From assembly GCA_033675545.1 (NCBI GenBank), contig JAWDGP010000089.1:335001-399000 (forward strand): 64,000 bases of DNA, given 5' to 3'. The notes beneath the pieces were generated by a model that searched no databases, was not told where the DNA came from, and saw nothing but the letters and a program-made list of their open reading frames with translations. The stretch is from Elysia crispata (lineage: Eukaryota > Mollusca > Gastropoda > Plakobranchidae). Positions 27,041-56,600 of the stretch are shown piece by piece (within the stretch, counting starts at the first letter, position 1; the number at the start of each line of letters is the position of its first letter). A program made the translations under genes and the position numbers.

Positions 27041-29056
27041 ACCCTTCCCTTCTTCCCCTTGCTTACTGCTCTCTGTTTATATTTGTATGCACATGATAAC
27101 AAAGCATCATCTGAAAAATTTATTAATCAATCTTTTTCTAGACAAAAATGTGAGGGTTTACTTGAAAATTCAAACAGAAAATCCATGTCATGGTAAAAAA
27201 TTTATTCATTGCAGTTCAAGGCCAAGCAGATAAGGTCGGTGTAAAGAGCCATCCAAATGATAATCAACTTTTGACACTGACAGCAGACGCATGCAGAAAA
27301 AAGTTCGATAAAAGGAATTAGTGCCGTAAGATAAAATAAAAATTACGAGCAGAAATCCACCAGTACGTATTGTCCACAGACGGAATATTTTTTTTTTAAT
27401 ATTGATCGACATTTTAACAATATCGACCCGCGCCGGGAGCTCCAGTATCAAGTCTTTTACCGAACAATAGTGAATGTACTTTTTTTTCTGAGAAAATTGT
27501 ATTAGAAGTGAGAAAAAATATGCGTACAAAATAAGAATGTCTCCGATTAGAAGAGACGATTTCAGCTTTTATTTTATATTATTTTTTTATAAATGTTTAA
27601 TAATTTCATATAGTATTTTTTTTAAAGACATCACTACATTCTTTTAGCAAACGGTTTGAGCTATGCACGAGTGTAGCTTTACTCCCTGCTTTTTCTTTAC
27701 ATAGGGCTCTTTAACTCTTTATTATCAGTTGAATTCAAATCTTTTTGGCATGTATCCCACAACCAATGAGATGATGCAAAGCCATATTGATGAGACTCTG
27801 CTTTAATTGATCAACAGCGGCCTGACTTGAAATAGTTACGTTAGATTTACAAAAAGAAAAGTATTTTATTAATTTATTTTTATTAATTCTTTTGAACGTT
27901 AAATGTTAAAGATTTGCTCCTGGCAATACACAAAAGTTAGCGGTTTGTTTTGACAAAGAAAAATAAAATTGATGATCATCAAAAGATCCCAGCAATTTTA
28001 TGGGGACTCTATCATTTAAGATAATCTTTACCTAGCAATACAGTGGGAAGACATTCTTGGCAATTCAGGAAAAACAAATTATGTAAGTAACAATCCATGT
28101 TTGTCAAGTTTGCTCTGATTTCTGCTGTGAGCCACAATCCCCACCGGACTATGCTGGTCTCATTGCCGGCGGAATGCACGCTTGTTGACCTAATAGTTTA
28201 TTTATACATGCTTGTCTGTTCGACCCGGCACGGCCCTCTGGGTTTTCTACTTCTTCCTTAATGTTTCTAATACCGTCATTGTTGACTCGAATACATTATT
28301 ATTCGGATTTTGCTATGTGATTTACGTCGATGGAGGGCCAAAACTTGAGTTTTATCTTGGAGTAATAGTCCCATTTTTATGGGGCATCAATAAAAGTGAA
28401 TCCTAATGAAATGCCACGTATAAGATACAATAAAGCTGAGTCTTACAGACATTATTTAAAAAAAGGAAACTTAATAATCATTAAGAATGACTAATTTATT
28501 TTTTTTTTGTTCGTTCAAATCTCTTCCTTCTTTTAATTCCTTTTATCTAGGTAACAGTGTAGAAAAATCTATTTTTTTTTCTTCAACATTCACCATATTT
28601 ATATGTAGTTGGTTTTTGTTGTTGTTGTTGTTGTTGTTGTTGCTGTTGTTTTTTCATACGCTAGTCATACAAAATATTTCAGTTTATGTTTCGTGTAGCT
28701 CACTTAAGAATTAGCAATATGATGAAAGGGAAAAATAAAAATCGCCGCAAATCGCTACTATGTTTACGTAGCGAGTCATTTGAATGCTGTGGGCTCATGG
28801 TATAAAAGATTCTATGAAACGAGATCGTTGGAGGACATGGATATGCCTACAAGAGCAGTGGTAGTGGCAACCTTACGCCCGTGGATTTATTGTGCAAAAT
28901 GTGTAACAGTAGCAGGTGTCGTATTTCATCAACATCGCTAATTAGTGAGCACTTCTAAGTTCTAAGGGGTGGTACAATGCTTGCTTTCATAATTATGCCA
29001 GTTTCTATTCATCTCCCATTATGCCTAATGAACATACTCTGAGTTACATATTCTGT
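27039..29056. other. No gene recognised
   Basis: AT-rich; a (GTT)n tract lies at 28616-28650. A 107-codon minus frame at 27206-27529 has one hydrophobic stretch but no recognised family. Confidence 0.45.
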
Positions 29057-29100
29057 ATTGTAAGCTCCTTGAGTGGAGGAATAAAGATTGGTTTGAAAAA
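29057..29100 (+). repeat. Possible L2-type LINE/SINE 3' end
   Basis: ttgtaagctccttgag (29058-29073) matches the conserved 3' tail of L2 LINEs and their tail-sharing SINEs, and is followed by an AATAAAGATTGG end. No reverse-transcriptase frame precedes it, so at most a 5'-truncated copy or SINE. Confidence 0.4.
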
Positions 29101-29431
29101 TCGACCTGAGACATGCTCTTCATAACTGTAATCTTTAATGCAGGGTCTTACAAAGAACTGGACACTTCTGATAATTTTTGTTCGTTTGTTTGTTTGTTGT
29201 TGTTTTTTGTTTTTTTTACTTACTTTTCATCCTGACACTGAAAAGAGAGTTGTCTCCATTGAAATAAGTCAATATAAAGGCAGCAGTCCTAAACTTTACT
29301 GTATACATGTCTTTTTCCTTCCATTAGATTTACAGTTAGAAAAGCACATTTTTTGCTCAACTAAAAGAGAGATCCTACAATCGATTGCTTCAATTTTTTT
29401 TTTCCCATCGAAACAATTTAACACCTCTTTT

Positions 29432-29584
29432 TTTTTTTTTTTTTTTTTTTTGGGGGGGGGGGGATTATCTTTTCTATCTTGGGCTAACAGGGTGAGAGGG
29501 AGACAGAGAGACAGAGAGAGAGAGAGACAGAGAGAGACAGAGAGAGACAGAGAGAGACAGAGACAGAGACAGAGACAGAGAGAC

Positions 29585-29658
<74 letters not shown>
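29432..29658. repeat. T/G homopolymers then (GAGACA)/(GA)n
   Basis: T-run and G-run at about 29431-29463, then GAGACA-type units from about 29499 passing into perfect (GA)n to 29658. Confidence 0.93.
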
Positions 29659-29662
<4 letters not shown>

Positions 29663-30012
29663 GAACACTGTTGAAATTATTTTCATAAGTAAAGAACATA
29701 TATTTTTATACATATGTGTACATTTTCAAATCTTACGAAAGCCTGAATAATGTAGGATCTTTCATGATTCTTTCCTTTTTTTCCAGGCAGACCTTCACTT
29801 ATTCCAAATATTAAAAAAAAAAAAAAAAAAAAGAAAAATGTCTGAAGTTTTCGTGTTAGAATCAGCTGCGCATGGAAGGCTTCATTGCAGATAAGGAAAA
29901 TTTACCGACTGATATAAACTACTTTAGCAAAATAAAACATGTGAGAATTGACTCAGTAAAACTATACTGGCAATATAACCGTCTGGTTTATTCACAATAT
30001 GATTTATATTAA

Positions 30013-30106
30013 GATGAAGAAGAAGAAGAAAAAGGAGGAGGAGGAGGAGGAGGAAGAGGAGGAGGAGGAGGAGAAGAAGAAGAAGAAGAGAAAGAAGAAG
30101 AAGAAA
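30013..30106. repeat. (GAA)/(GGA) trinucleotide repeat
   Basis: GAA, then GGA, then GAA units with interruptions; all purine on the plus strand. Confidence 0.93.
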
Positions 30107-30660
30107 ATCAACAGCAAAAACAGTATCACCATTAGCGGCAACCATATCAACTATGAATATACTTTTTCGTAAGGATAAGTACAAAACTCGAAAATAAAGG
30201 AAGAAGGAAGAAAGAGGTAGGAAAAGAAAATGTTTTGAGCGATTCTCCTGAAGGGGAAAAATTAGCCACCCGGAACATCCAACCATTCAACCCAGCTGCA
30301 TCTTGGTTTGGTTTTTTTTTTTGTTTGTTTGTTGTTTTTTTTTTTCATAATTAAATACCCATTAAGTTCTAGCTGGTTGTCAGCTTGTGGGTGCAGTCAG
30401 GGTTGTTCCTGAATTAGCACCTTAAGCGTGATGATTCAAGCTCAGTGTCTATTCTTTTTAAAAACCTCCATTTTCCCCCCAATAATTAGGACAGGAGAAG
30501 AGAAATGCTGTGTAAATAGAGATTGAATCAGTAGACTTCTAATTCTACTACCACTACAACAACAGACGAGGGTGAAAACAAATCTTATTACTGATATTAC
30601 AAATTTTGCCGTTATCCCTGGTTTTACTTCCAACATCATCACTACTATGACCACCAGTAG

Positions 30661-30819
<159 letters not shown>

Positions 30820-30989
30820 TTGCAATCACTATTCCTACAAGAGCATGATTTTGTTCCTTCTGCTATTTCTGCAGGTCTCAGATTACCATCATTTGGTGAA
30901 TTATATCCACTTATACATCAATCTTTATTCTTTTCCTCGTTCTTTTTTTTTCTTCTTCTTTTCCTCTGATCATAATAATGTATCTACAA

Positions 30990-31027
30990 AATAATAATAA
31001 TAATAATTATAATAATAATAATAATAA

Positions 31028-31058
<31 letters not shown>

Positions 31059-31173
31059 AAGAAGAAGAAGAAGAAGAAGAAGAAGAAGAAGAAGAAGAAG
31101 AAGAAGAAGAAGAAGAAGAAGAAGAAGAAGAAGAAGAAGAAGAAGAAGAAGAAGAAGAAGAAGAAGAAGAAGA
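30990..31173. repeat. (AAT)n followed by a long (GAA)n tract
   Basis: AAT units 30990-31029, then 48 GAA units (31030-31173) with no visible interruption. Confidence 0.95.
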
Positions 31174-32305
31174 CCATCATGTCCACACTTGAAGAAACAC
31201 GAAATTAAGATTGAAAGGTCAGATCGCTCCTCTCCAGGCATGTCCATTTCCACCAACTAGCACAAAAATAACAGAACCGTCCAGGGTGTTGCATGACTAA
31301 TTGATGTGTGTTAGGTCTCATGAGGACACTGTCTGGTTGACCCTGCCTTCGGGGTCGTCTTAGTGGTTGGTTTTAAGCATTCTCCATATAAATCATTTGC
31401 AAGCAATAAGGCTGTCAGGGACTGAAAAATCTTACTGCCTTGTTGCATAGTTTATTTTCCCTTTGTGCGAATGTATAACATTTTCATTGTATTGTTGTTG
31501 TTTTTTTTTCAATAGACACTGGTCCGTTTTCCCGTTCTTGGTTTTTTTCTTTTTTTCGTTTATATAAATAAAATAAAAAGTTATCTTCTTTTCATTACTT
31601 TTTCATTATGCTCAAGATGCCTTCCCCTTATCTCTTTTTTTAGTGAATTAGATCACAAAAGTGTTATTAGAATGTTACGTCAATCAGATATGCTTCTGCT
31701 TGGTTGCAAAATAATGGTATTCAGTATATGGTTATTCTAATAAAGAAAAACAAACAAACAAAAGAATAATTACATCGTCATTGAGCAAAGCATTTCGATT
31801 ATACTTGCATTGCTAAATTATCATGCTTCATAAAATTCCCATACATGACATGTTTTTCGAAAGAGATTATACAAGCTTACCCCAAAAAATTAATTATTTT
31901 AATAATTACAATAATAAGAAGGACGGGTGAGGAATAAACGCAATTTTTGATGATGCAGAAAAGTTAAAAATTGGAATGCATAAATCTTATATAAAAGTGT
32001 GGCAGATGTAAATATATATATAAAAAAATAAACTCCTCTGTGCAGATAGAGAAACATATAATTAGATTGATTGAGAGACCAGACTTCTAGAAGAAAAGAT
32101 ATGCAGATATACAGGCAAGCAGCCAGCCAGACAGACAGATAGATAAATGGTTATAATGTGAGTTATGTGTAAGATAGACCTAAAATGTGTATATCATTTT
32201 CCGTATAAGATTAATTAAACAACTTAGGTAAAGTAAAGTTTATCAAAGAAATAGTTTAAATACATAAACATATAAACGTTTGTATTGCCAGGGAAAAAGA
32301 GCGAC

Positions 32306-32306
<1 letters not shown>
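31174..32306. other. No gene recognised
   Basis: Unique AT-rich sequence with a somewhat GC-richer patch at 31210-31400. Nothing recognised. Confidence 0.5.
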
Positions 32307-33147
<841 letters not shown>

Positions 33148-33599
33148 CAGGCATACAGAGAAAGAAGATTCAAAAAATGAAAAAAAAAAAAAAAAAAAAA
33201 AAAGGGGGGTGGGGGAGCGAACGGAAAAAATGATTATAGGAAATGTTCCTTTTCATGGGCGAGGAAAAAAAATAAAGCAATTAAAAATAAACAACGGAAT
33301 TGAGGCTCGATGGTAAGGGAAATTTTAATCAAAAAGTGAGGATGATAAAAAAATAAGCTAAGGAGATCTTTAAATTGAACAAGCATCTTCCACCACTTGC
33401 ATGCAGAATGATGGCAGCAGAAGAGGAACTGTGAGGAAAAATCGATAAACCAATCCTACGGGCTGCTATGACTCAGATAGTACCGGCATCTTTGCTTTAA
33501 CAAAGAAACATGTTGAATTTTAAAGAACTCAAGAACTATCAGCCTTCTTTTTAATGCACTTACTTGAAATAGTTCATGAAAATAAATCCAGCTGTTTTC

Positions 33600-33989
33600 G
33601 TCACAGAAAAAGCACAAAGCGCACAATTAGTCCGTCCTCTTTAGATTCTTCAACGATACTAAGCTCGTGCCGGGCTCGACCAACACTGTAAAAAGTGGGC
33701 GGTTGGATTGGAGTCGTCACGCATCGGTTCTCAGTTTGCGAGCAGCAATACCACGATCTCAAGTCTCCTAAGTCTTTTAAAGTTTTTGATAGGTTGCTAA
33801 AAATAAATAGGATTATTAGCCAATGGAAAAATAGCATATTATAAGTCCGTACCAGTCACGTCTGCAAATGGCGGATATGTGATCTACCTTGTAAACTTAG
33901 CATTCCAGTGGATATTCGACTTGGAGTGGACCTAAAACAATATAAAACTACGCAATCCTAGTACTTTTAAACTTTTTTAAATCTAAAAG
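33600..33989 (+). promoter_or_regulatory. Probable KIF6 promoter / 5' UTR region
   Basis: This 390-bp stretch before the KIF6 ATG is less repetitive than the DNA to its left and lies just after the last GA microsatellite block. It has a CCAAT box (gccaatgg, about 33819) and a YY1-like aaatggcgg at about 33866, either of which could sit near the transcription start. No clear RFX X-box, the usual ciliary-gene signal, was seen. The transcription start cannot be placed from sequence. Confidence 0.3.
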
Positions 33990-49528
<15,539 letters not shown>

Positions 49529-49639
49529 TGCTGAGCAGAAATCTTCAGGCCATGGTGACAAGACAGTGTATATTCCTTAAAAATTTCTCACACTTTTTCC
49601 AAAAAACGTTCTAAAATTCCAGAATTTTCTTTATATTCA

Positions 49640-50215
49640 AGAAATTCTGTACCTGATATCATAGAATGTTTGGTATTTTGGAAAATTATACCAACTCTTC
49701 CTGGGAAGCAAAAGGGCATCAGATGATTTTAACCCTTCCATTACCAAGCCCACTACATATGGTTTCTGATTAAGTGATTTTGAAACAGGTTCCCATTTCT
49801 CAAGAAACTTGTTCTCCTCTAGGGCTGATGGTGCCATCTTCTCCTCTGTTTAATCAAGAAAAATAGACATATAATCCAGTCCACACCAATGTTGGCAAGT
49901 AGCTGACTCTGACCACTGAAAGGTTTAAGATCTTGTTTCTATACATGCTTTTTCCCACCTTGCTGAAAGTCATCTGGATTCTCAATAATTTCAGCAATAG
50001 GGCATAGTATCCTAGATCGACTATTTTTTTTACATGTTCAGGAGGTACAATTTCTTTTACACCCTGAATAACTGTAGAAAAAGGGCTTTTTAGATCTATT
50101 CTAAATCATTATCTGAGTTATCCTTCTCCAAAAGAATCTTAAAATCAGAAAGATCAAGATTTCTAGCCAGAGATTCTAGATTGACTCGAGATGTGTTGCT
50201 GCTAGAACCAGCCAT
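49640..50215 (-). other. Degenerate ORF fragments of unknown origin in the KIF6-GTPBP2 gap
   Basis: Two separate minus-strand frames with non-random composition. One starts MAGSSSNTSRVNLESLARNL near 50215 and stops about 39 codons on. The other, about 49837-49640, includes EENKFLEKWEPVSKSL and PYVVGLVMEGLKSSDALLL. They are divided by stops. I recognise no family. A decayed transposon ORF is the likeliest explanation, and no terminal repeats were found. They lie antisense to the probable KIF6 3' UTR. Confidence 0.2.
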
Positions 50216-50307
50216 GCTTGTTGACTGGCCAGCTGCAAGTTCGTGTTTTGACCCTAAACTTTCAACATAAATTATCTTCTACAGAACCGATCTTCATCAG
50301 TTTATAA

Positions 50308-50313
50308 AATAAA
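50308..50313 (+). terminator. Candidate KIF6 polyadenylation signal
   Basis: First canonical AATAAA on the plus strand after the KIF6 stop, giving a 3' UTR of about 0.8 kb. It lies in an A-rich run, so it could be chance. Confidence 0.35.
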
Positions 50314-51748
50314 AAAACCTTAACCTATTCTCTGCCTTTCAATCTTTTAGCCTGTGCATAGCAACACTACCTGTATTACTTGATTACAATGAACTACTCT
50401 CAAATGGTAAATATACGTGGATGGGTTCAGGGTGTGTTGTAACTGGGTGAGAAATGTATACAAATGGTAATGAATGTAGGAAAACACTGTTAGAAATTCA
50501 CGTGAATGGTAAGGGGATGGTTAAATTCTGATGAGGAACAGCAAAACTTGTTTTAGTCTTCACCTTTTAATCAACATACGATTCCTTAAGGAATTGGAAC
50601 TACTTCCTCCTTACCTTATATTTTGGTGCTTTTTTCCTTGGATTGTGATTTGAACATTCATCTCATTTTATTTATTTCATGGGCTGATGAAATATTAGCA
50701 TAATAAATATTGCTAATTGTAGCAAATAAATCAGTAAATATGAAAGGTGAAAATATTCACATTGAAAACTGGGATAGATATTTAGTTGGAGACCAATTTC
50801 TGGTTTTTTTTTTTTGTTTTTTTTTTTTGTTTGTTTGTTTGTTTGTTTTATTGTTTTTTGCATGATGCAGGTTAAAATTATGTCTCTTATACCATACTGT
50901 TTGCCAAACCACAACAAGCCAAAATTAAAATAATATAATTTATTCCAAACAAAGAGAGGAAAACAGGTTTAACATGGTAAAAACAAACTAAGATCAATAA
51001 TAGCAAGTCAAAATAGACAAATATATAAAAATAACATGTTTATAAACAATACCATTTATGCCTAATGTAACATCACATTCAGGGTGAATACTATTCCTAC
51101 TATCTACAAATTATTTCTACTTGTAAAATTATTAAAATTGAGTCATTCATGAATATTATGTCTCTGTATTTCAAATCATGACAATAAACTAAACATAATA
51201 AATGATATCAACCTTTCTCCATGTGTTTTTTAAGTGTATGAAACTATTGAAAGTGTAAAAGATCAGAAAGTAAATATGCATCTTTCTGGAGCTTTTAATT
51301 CCTTTTTTTTTTTTTTTTTTTTTTTTGTGGCGAGCATCATATCACAATTCTAACTCTTCAAAAGATCAGAAATGTATTCATCACTCCTGACTAAGTACAT
51401 GAGGAAAGCATGCGTTTAAAAATCTGAACAATGTCAAGAAATCCACTTGCAACATGTTAGGTTTCAGACCACAAAAATACTTCAATTCAATATCATACAG
51501 TAATTACACATAATTTACAATTTAACATTACATATCACAAATGTGTTTATAATATAAATAAAAGTCATGAACAGGGAGTTGAACAAGAAAAAAAAAGAAA
51601 CAAAAAAAGACAAAACAGAATTGTTTTTAAAGGTTTCAACATTTAACTCATATCGGCATATTAACACAACATCATATAAAAAAACTGACACTTTCATAAT
51701 TCTCACAATGCTGCATAAAAATTGTTTTTAGGGAAATTTGTTATTCTT

Positions 51749-51853
51749 TTATATCATCTTACCTGGACATTGACCAAATGCACCAACAGGCAGAATAAAA
51801 AAAAGTAAAAGAAATAAAAGCCAAACAGCAACAGACCAGGAAGCTGGAATCAT
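51749..51853 (-). other. Small signal-peptide-like or membrane-segment ORF, unknown status
   Basis: A 34-codon ATG-to-stop frame reading MIPASWSVAVWLLFLL and on through a Leu/Phe-rich core to LPVGAFGQCPG, then KMI and a stop. It looks like an N-terminal signal peptide with a cleavage-like A-F-G after the core, or a single membrane span. A good splice donor (CCAG|gtaaga) lies at 51763/51762 just before the stop, and an acceptor-like pyrimidine stretch ends about 12 nt before the ATG, so it could be an exon of a minus-strand gene rather than a stand-alone peptide. No partner exon was recognised. It lies about 36 nt beyond the candidate GTPBP2 poly(A) signal. It may be chance in AT-rich DNA. Confidence 0.25.
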
Positions 51854-51888
51854 CTTCAAATGCAGCTTTAAAGAAAAATAACACGCAA

Positions 51889-51894
51889 GTTTAT
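51889..51894 (-). terminator. Candidate GTPBP2 polyadenylation signal
   Basis: First canonical AATAAA on the minus strand downstream of the GTPBP2 stop, giving a 3' UTR of about 1.8 kb. ATTAAA variants lie nearer, for example at 52393-52398. With the KIF6 signal it leaves about 1.5 kb between the two predicted 3' ends. Confidence 0.35.
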
Positions 51895-53680
51895 TTTCTC
51901 TCTGCTTATGACAAACTTATTTTTTGGATGTATGGTTTTTAAAACCTTGATGATATTGCAAATAAAACTTGTCCATTGCTTGTTTTAAGGCATGCAATTA
52001 TGTATTCTTTAGCGTTATAGAGATTGATACTGCAAAACAGTATCTGACATCTGACATTACTAATTGGGCATTTTAAGGCTGAAATTTTAAAAGAAATACG
52101 AAATTTGATTAGCTACAGATATTTAATTGTTATTTAGTTAATTCAGGAAGCATAAAAAAATTTGCACCTTCATTAATTGTGCACATTTTACCCCAATCCT
52201 GCTACATTAGAATTGCTGTGAAAAAGATTCTCCCTTCCGTTGGTTTTCTCAACAAATATAAAGCTATCTGCTTAGACATAGAGTTAGTTTTACAATACCT
52301 ACTTTAAAGGAAATTAACAGACAACTTACACAAAAGCTATAAGAAAGCTTTTTAGAGAAGGAAGTGTTGAATAGTGCAGGCTTCAGAAATGACTTTAATT
52401 CATAATGGGTAAAGAAAGTGGCAACAATACTGCTAAGCTGCTTTCTTTTCCAGTTTGTTAATGATTGCCTTTTAAAGTATTCTGTATTCAGCACTTGTAT
52501 CAATATCCTATGCTAAAAAAGCAAAGTAAATTTTAAACACAATTTTTTTTATATCTACAAATTTACATTTCTCAGTTCATTCCCAACAGCCTTTACATAC
52601 ACAAAACACAAAGTACAAATTGGTTTGTTTTAAATTAGTTCCTGATAGAATTAATATTGAAATTGAAGCATCTCTGCTTGTATAATTATGATTACCTCTG
52701 TTGTGCTTTGACATTTTAACAAATTATATGAGTATGAAACATTAGTTTCTAAAAGGGATGGTATATGCATATTTGCATATAGAGACGTAAGTATATATTA
52801 AAACTTAATGCCATTTTGAACTTATGCCTGATTTGAAAACAAAACTCAATGCCCTGACACAGTGTCTGATGCAGTTTTGAAAAGAAAATATGCTTCCAAA
52901 AGAAGTTACACGTGACAGAACTGAGGTAAAAAATTGTGTTTCTCTATAAAGTAACATAATATAGTTTTACAACATGTAACCTTATACCTTTCATCTCAAC
53001 AAGGAACAGCTTCTTAATGCCTCTAGAAAAGCAAGCACAACTGAAAACATGATACATACAGTAATATCAAAATTCACCAGAATGTACCATTCATCTTGCG
53101 ACAAATGAGATTTCCCAAAGAAGTAAAAATATGCTAACCCTTTGTGATAAAATTATGTTTTTCTTCTTGTGACCTGCTGCCATGATCAATTCATTATAAA
53201 TGCGATAGAAGATTTCACAAAATGCAAATGATGTCTGTCAAAGGGAAAAAAAATTTATAAGTTTTAAAAAAATTGGTTAGGGCAAAAAAATTGTTATAAG
53301 ATTTTTAGAGGAGCTTTAAGTTTAAGACAATATGAAAAATCTAGAAGCCAAAGCCATTTGTCTGTTTTGTTGCACATAAAAAGTGCATTGCAGATTTCTT
53401 TCTACTTGTGATGAATAAAAACATGAAATAATAACATTTGTGAAAGACTCCAGCACAGACAAAAGCCAATCTAAAAAATATCAGTGGTGTTGAGGTTCAT
53501 TGTAAAATACACTGCAATAAAGCCGAGGTGCAAAAATACAGCCAAAATAACCTCATATTAAATGAAAAAAAATTAAGACAAAAAGTACACTCATCTCCAT
53601 CTGCAGTTGTTTCACAGAGCTGGGTGTACAGGATATCAGGTAAATATTTTTTCAGCAGTGCATGTCCCTACAAATATGGT

Positions 53681-56600
53681 TCAACGATTGATTTCTTCAT
53701 ATGGTTTGATTTGGGTAACTTCTCCCATGCCTTTTGATCTCCCATCTCTGAAAAGTAGTCTTGATCCAACTCGTATATGTTCTGGCTTGAATTTAAAAGT
53801 GAATGTTACCCTTGCTTTCTCGTTGGTTTTGATATGAGGCTGTGAAAAAAAGTAAGGAAAAGTGCTCAGTCATGAAAAAGATAGCACAAACAATTTTCTT
53901 TCAGCTGCATTAACTGATGGTTTACAAACCATAGTGAACTTTATATCATTTTGTACTGCAAAAAAAAATTGGTGCCTCAGTATCTCTATTTTACATGTTA
54001 TTTTTGTTACTTAATTTCAAAGATGGCAGAGAAGAAGAAAAAAAATTTAAAAAAAAGAGATGGTCAAGAAGATGAAGATTACATAAAAAAAAGAGGAAGA
54101 GTTAAGGAGGAAAAAAGAAAAAAAAAGTAAGTGAATTAACAGAAACAAGTCAAATTTTGCAGAATATTTATTTACAAGTCTTAAATAATATTCAGTGGCA
54201 ATATGATCAAAGCCCTCAAAGTACAGAATGTCCTCCAAATCTGCCCTTTGTTAACAAATCAAAGATCCAAAATATGACCAAGCCCACCCCTTCAGCAAAA
54301 AAAATATCAAAACCTCAGGTCTAGTTGCCCGAGACTTGTCTGACAGGAAGAATGAAAAAGAGGAAGAGGTTTTAAGCAGTTTATCATCTAAGATAATAAA
54401 AAGGAGGTATCATTTTTTTTTCTCATTGCCTTATGATCTTTTGTACCCAAGGCCAGGATGATTAAAATCATACAATTAAAGTCTTTGTTTCTATCTTACC
54501 CTGTCTATTTTTGTTATCACAGCTGTTTGACACACAGTGCCAATGTGGATGGTTGTCTGAAATCCTACAGTGATGCTTCTGTTGTGAAAAAGCACATACA
54601 CATCGGCTTCGAATTCTTTGCAACAGCTTGGTGAAGAGTCTGGGCTTATTAAAACCATACCCTTGAAAAATAAGAAAGAAGCATAAAAAGCTAATAAACA
54701 GGCCTAATTAATTAAAAAATCAATTCGATTCCCAACTTTTTCAAATTAAAATTTTAATCATTTAAAAAGTTTTTTTGACTTTATTAGAAAAGCTTTTTTT
54801 GCTCATGAACTTTCATGTAAATGTGCAATTAATAAACCAGTGGCAATCACCTACCTTTCTGAGTACATCCCTCTCTACCTCTGCTAATGCAATACAAGCA
54901 GCTTGACCTGCCTGGATTAGTCTACATGGTAGACGATTTCTGTGCACAGTTTTCACTTTCACATCCATGAAAGTTCCGTTTTCACATGGCCCTAGCAGAA
55001 GGTGATCTCCTTCTCTTATAGAACCTCTGATATGTTTGTAAAAGAAAATTAAATAGATCTGTGATTTCTGAAGGTTAATTAAAAAAACAAACAAACTAAA
55101 AACAGATAATCTAAAATAAATTTCTAAGGCCAAGGATTATGAGATAATTCAATGTAACTATTGATGAAATTTTTTTTATGGTCTCAAGCTCATAGATATT
55201 TGTAATGCTCATCTTTAAAATCTGGCTTATGTAAAATCTCTCTCCATTATGAGCTATGAACAATAAATCCTTTTAAAATTTAAAATATAAGTCAACTTTT
55301 TTCAATTGTAAAAAGAATAACCATAAACATAAAGACAGTTTAATTTTTATTGTTATAATGTCCTTTTCTAATGACTGTATATTCAAAAAATTTAATTTGA
55401 TTTTCAGTCTTTGGCGAAAACATTTCCATCAATCCATTGTTCATTTAGGACATAACGCGCCAATCACTTACTAGGTTTATGCTCTACTTGCCAACAAAAG
55501 ACTTTAAATCTTAAAAGAAATATTCATGACTGTGAAGTTTTTTTCTTCAACAAGCATTCTGTATAATATTTTAGAGAGATAGAGCAATCCTACAAATATC
55601 TGAGGTTTTAAGCCTATGAATTCATAGTAAATGTAAGTAGAATTCTATACCATTGATGTTATATATGCTGTAAATTTTTTAAAAATTCACCTCTGAATGA
55701 TTCCTCCCACCACAGGACCCACATCTGGCACACTGAAGAGTTCATCAATTTGGAATTCTGTAGTGTCTTGTGCTAGGCGTTCTCTTTCACTACTTGGTGT
55801 AACAGGGGGAAGAATATTCAGAAACTGCTTGAGCAGATCCAGATTTTTCCCACTAACACAGGACACCATGAAGATGGGTGTTATTCTGGAGAGAAACAAA
55901 AAAAAATTCCTCAATTTTGTGATTGATTCATTTTAGAAATAATTATACTGTCAATAAATTGTAGCTGTTTTGTGGATGTTATTTTTTTTCTTGCTAATCT
56001 CATTATTAATTTGAAGAAGAAAATGTGAAGAATCAATTTTTTTTTAATTTATTTTATCCATAAATATTTTTTGTCCCATAGCAAGAATATTTAAATACAT
56101 ATTGGGCCCTTCAGACAAAAAAAAATCTTCTAGTTGTTTTTACTTCACTCATGGATAATTTCTTCCTTCTCAAAATATCTCAGATCAAACTTCTTAAAAT
56201 ATATGAGATACAAACTTTCTAAATTCTAAGTTGATGAAGTTAGAAATTATGAGTAAACATCATATTACACTGCAAGATTACAAAACTTGCCTTTTCAAAC
56301 TCAAAAAAAAAAGTTAAAAAATAGAAAAAAATAAATAAAAGAAGGATTTGGAAAAAAATCCAAATTAAAAAAAAAAAGAAAAAAGAATTTTTTTCTTCTT
56401 AACTTGCGCCTACAGTTGAAAAAAAAAACTGCAATCCTAAAATTTCTTTCCCTCATAGTAAAAATATTTCCAGCTAAGTTCCTCATCCTTCACCCAATCC
56501 ACTATATAGATAACTAGTAACAATGCAATACCTTTATGCAGTCAATTGATAGATTTACATTGAAAATAATCATCATATTCAGTCAGTTTATACCTGTATA

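Larger units (their letters stand above)
50320..53680. other. KIF6-GTPBP2 gap including probable GTPBP2 3' UTR
   Basis: AT-rich with T-runs (50803-50840, 51303-51326). About 51895-53680 is probably GTPBP2 3' UTR. Besides the small hydrophobic ORF at 51749-51853 nothing coding was recognised. Confidence 0.5.

Noticed and set aside
33600-33989. An RFX X-box or FOXJ1 site upstream of KIF6, expected for a ciliary gene
   Set aside because: Only half-site-like strings (gttgcta, gtaaact) were found, below what chance would give.
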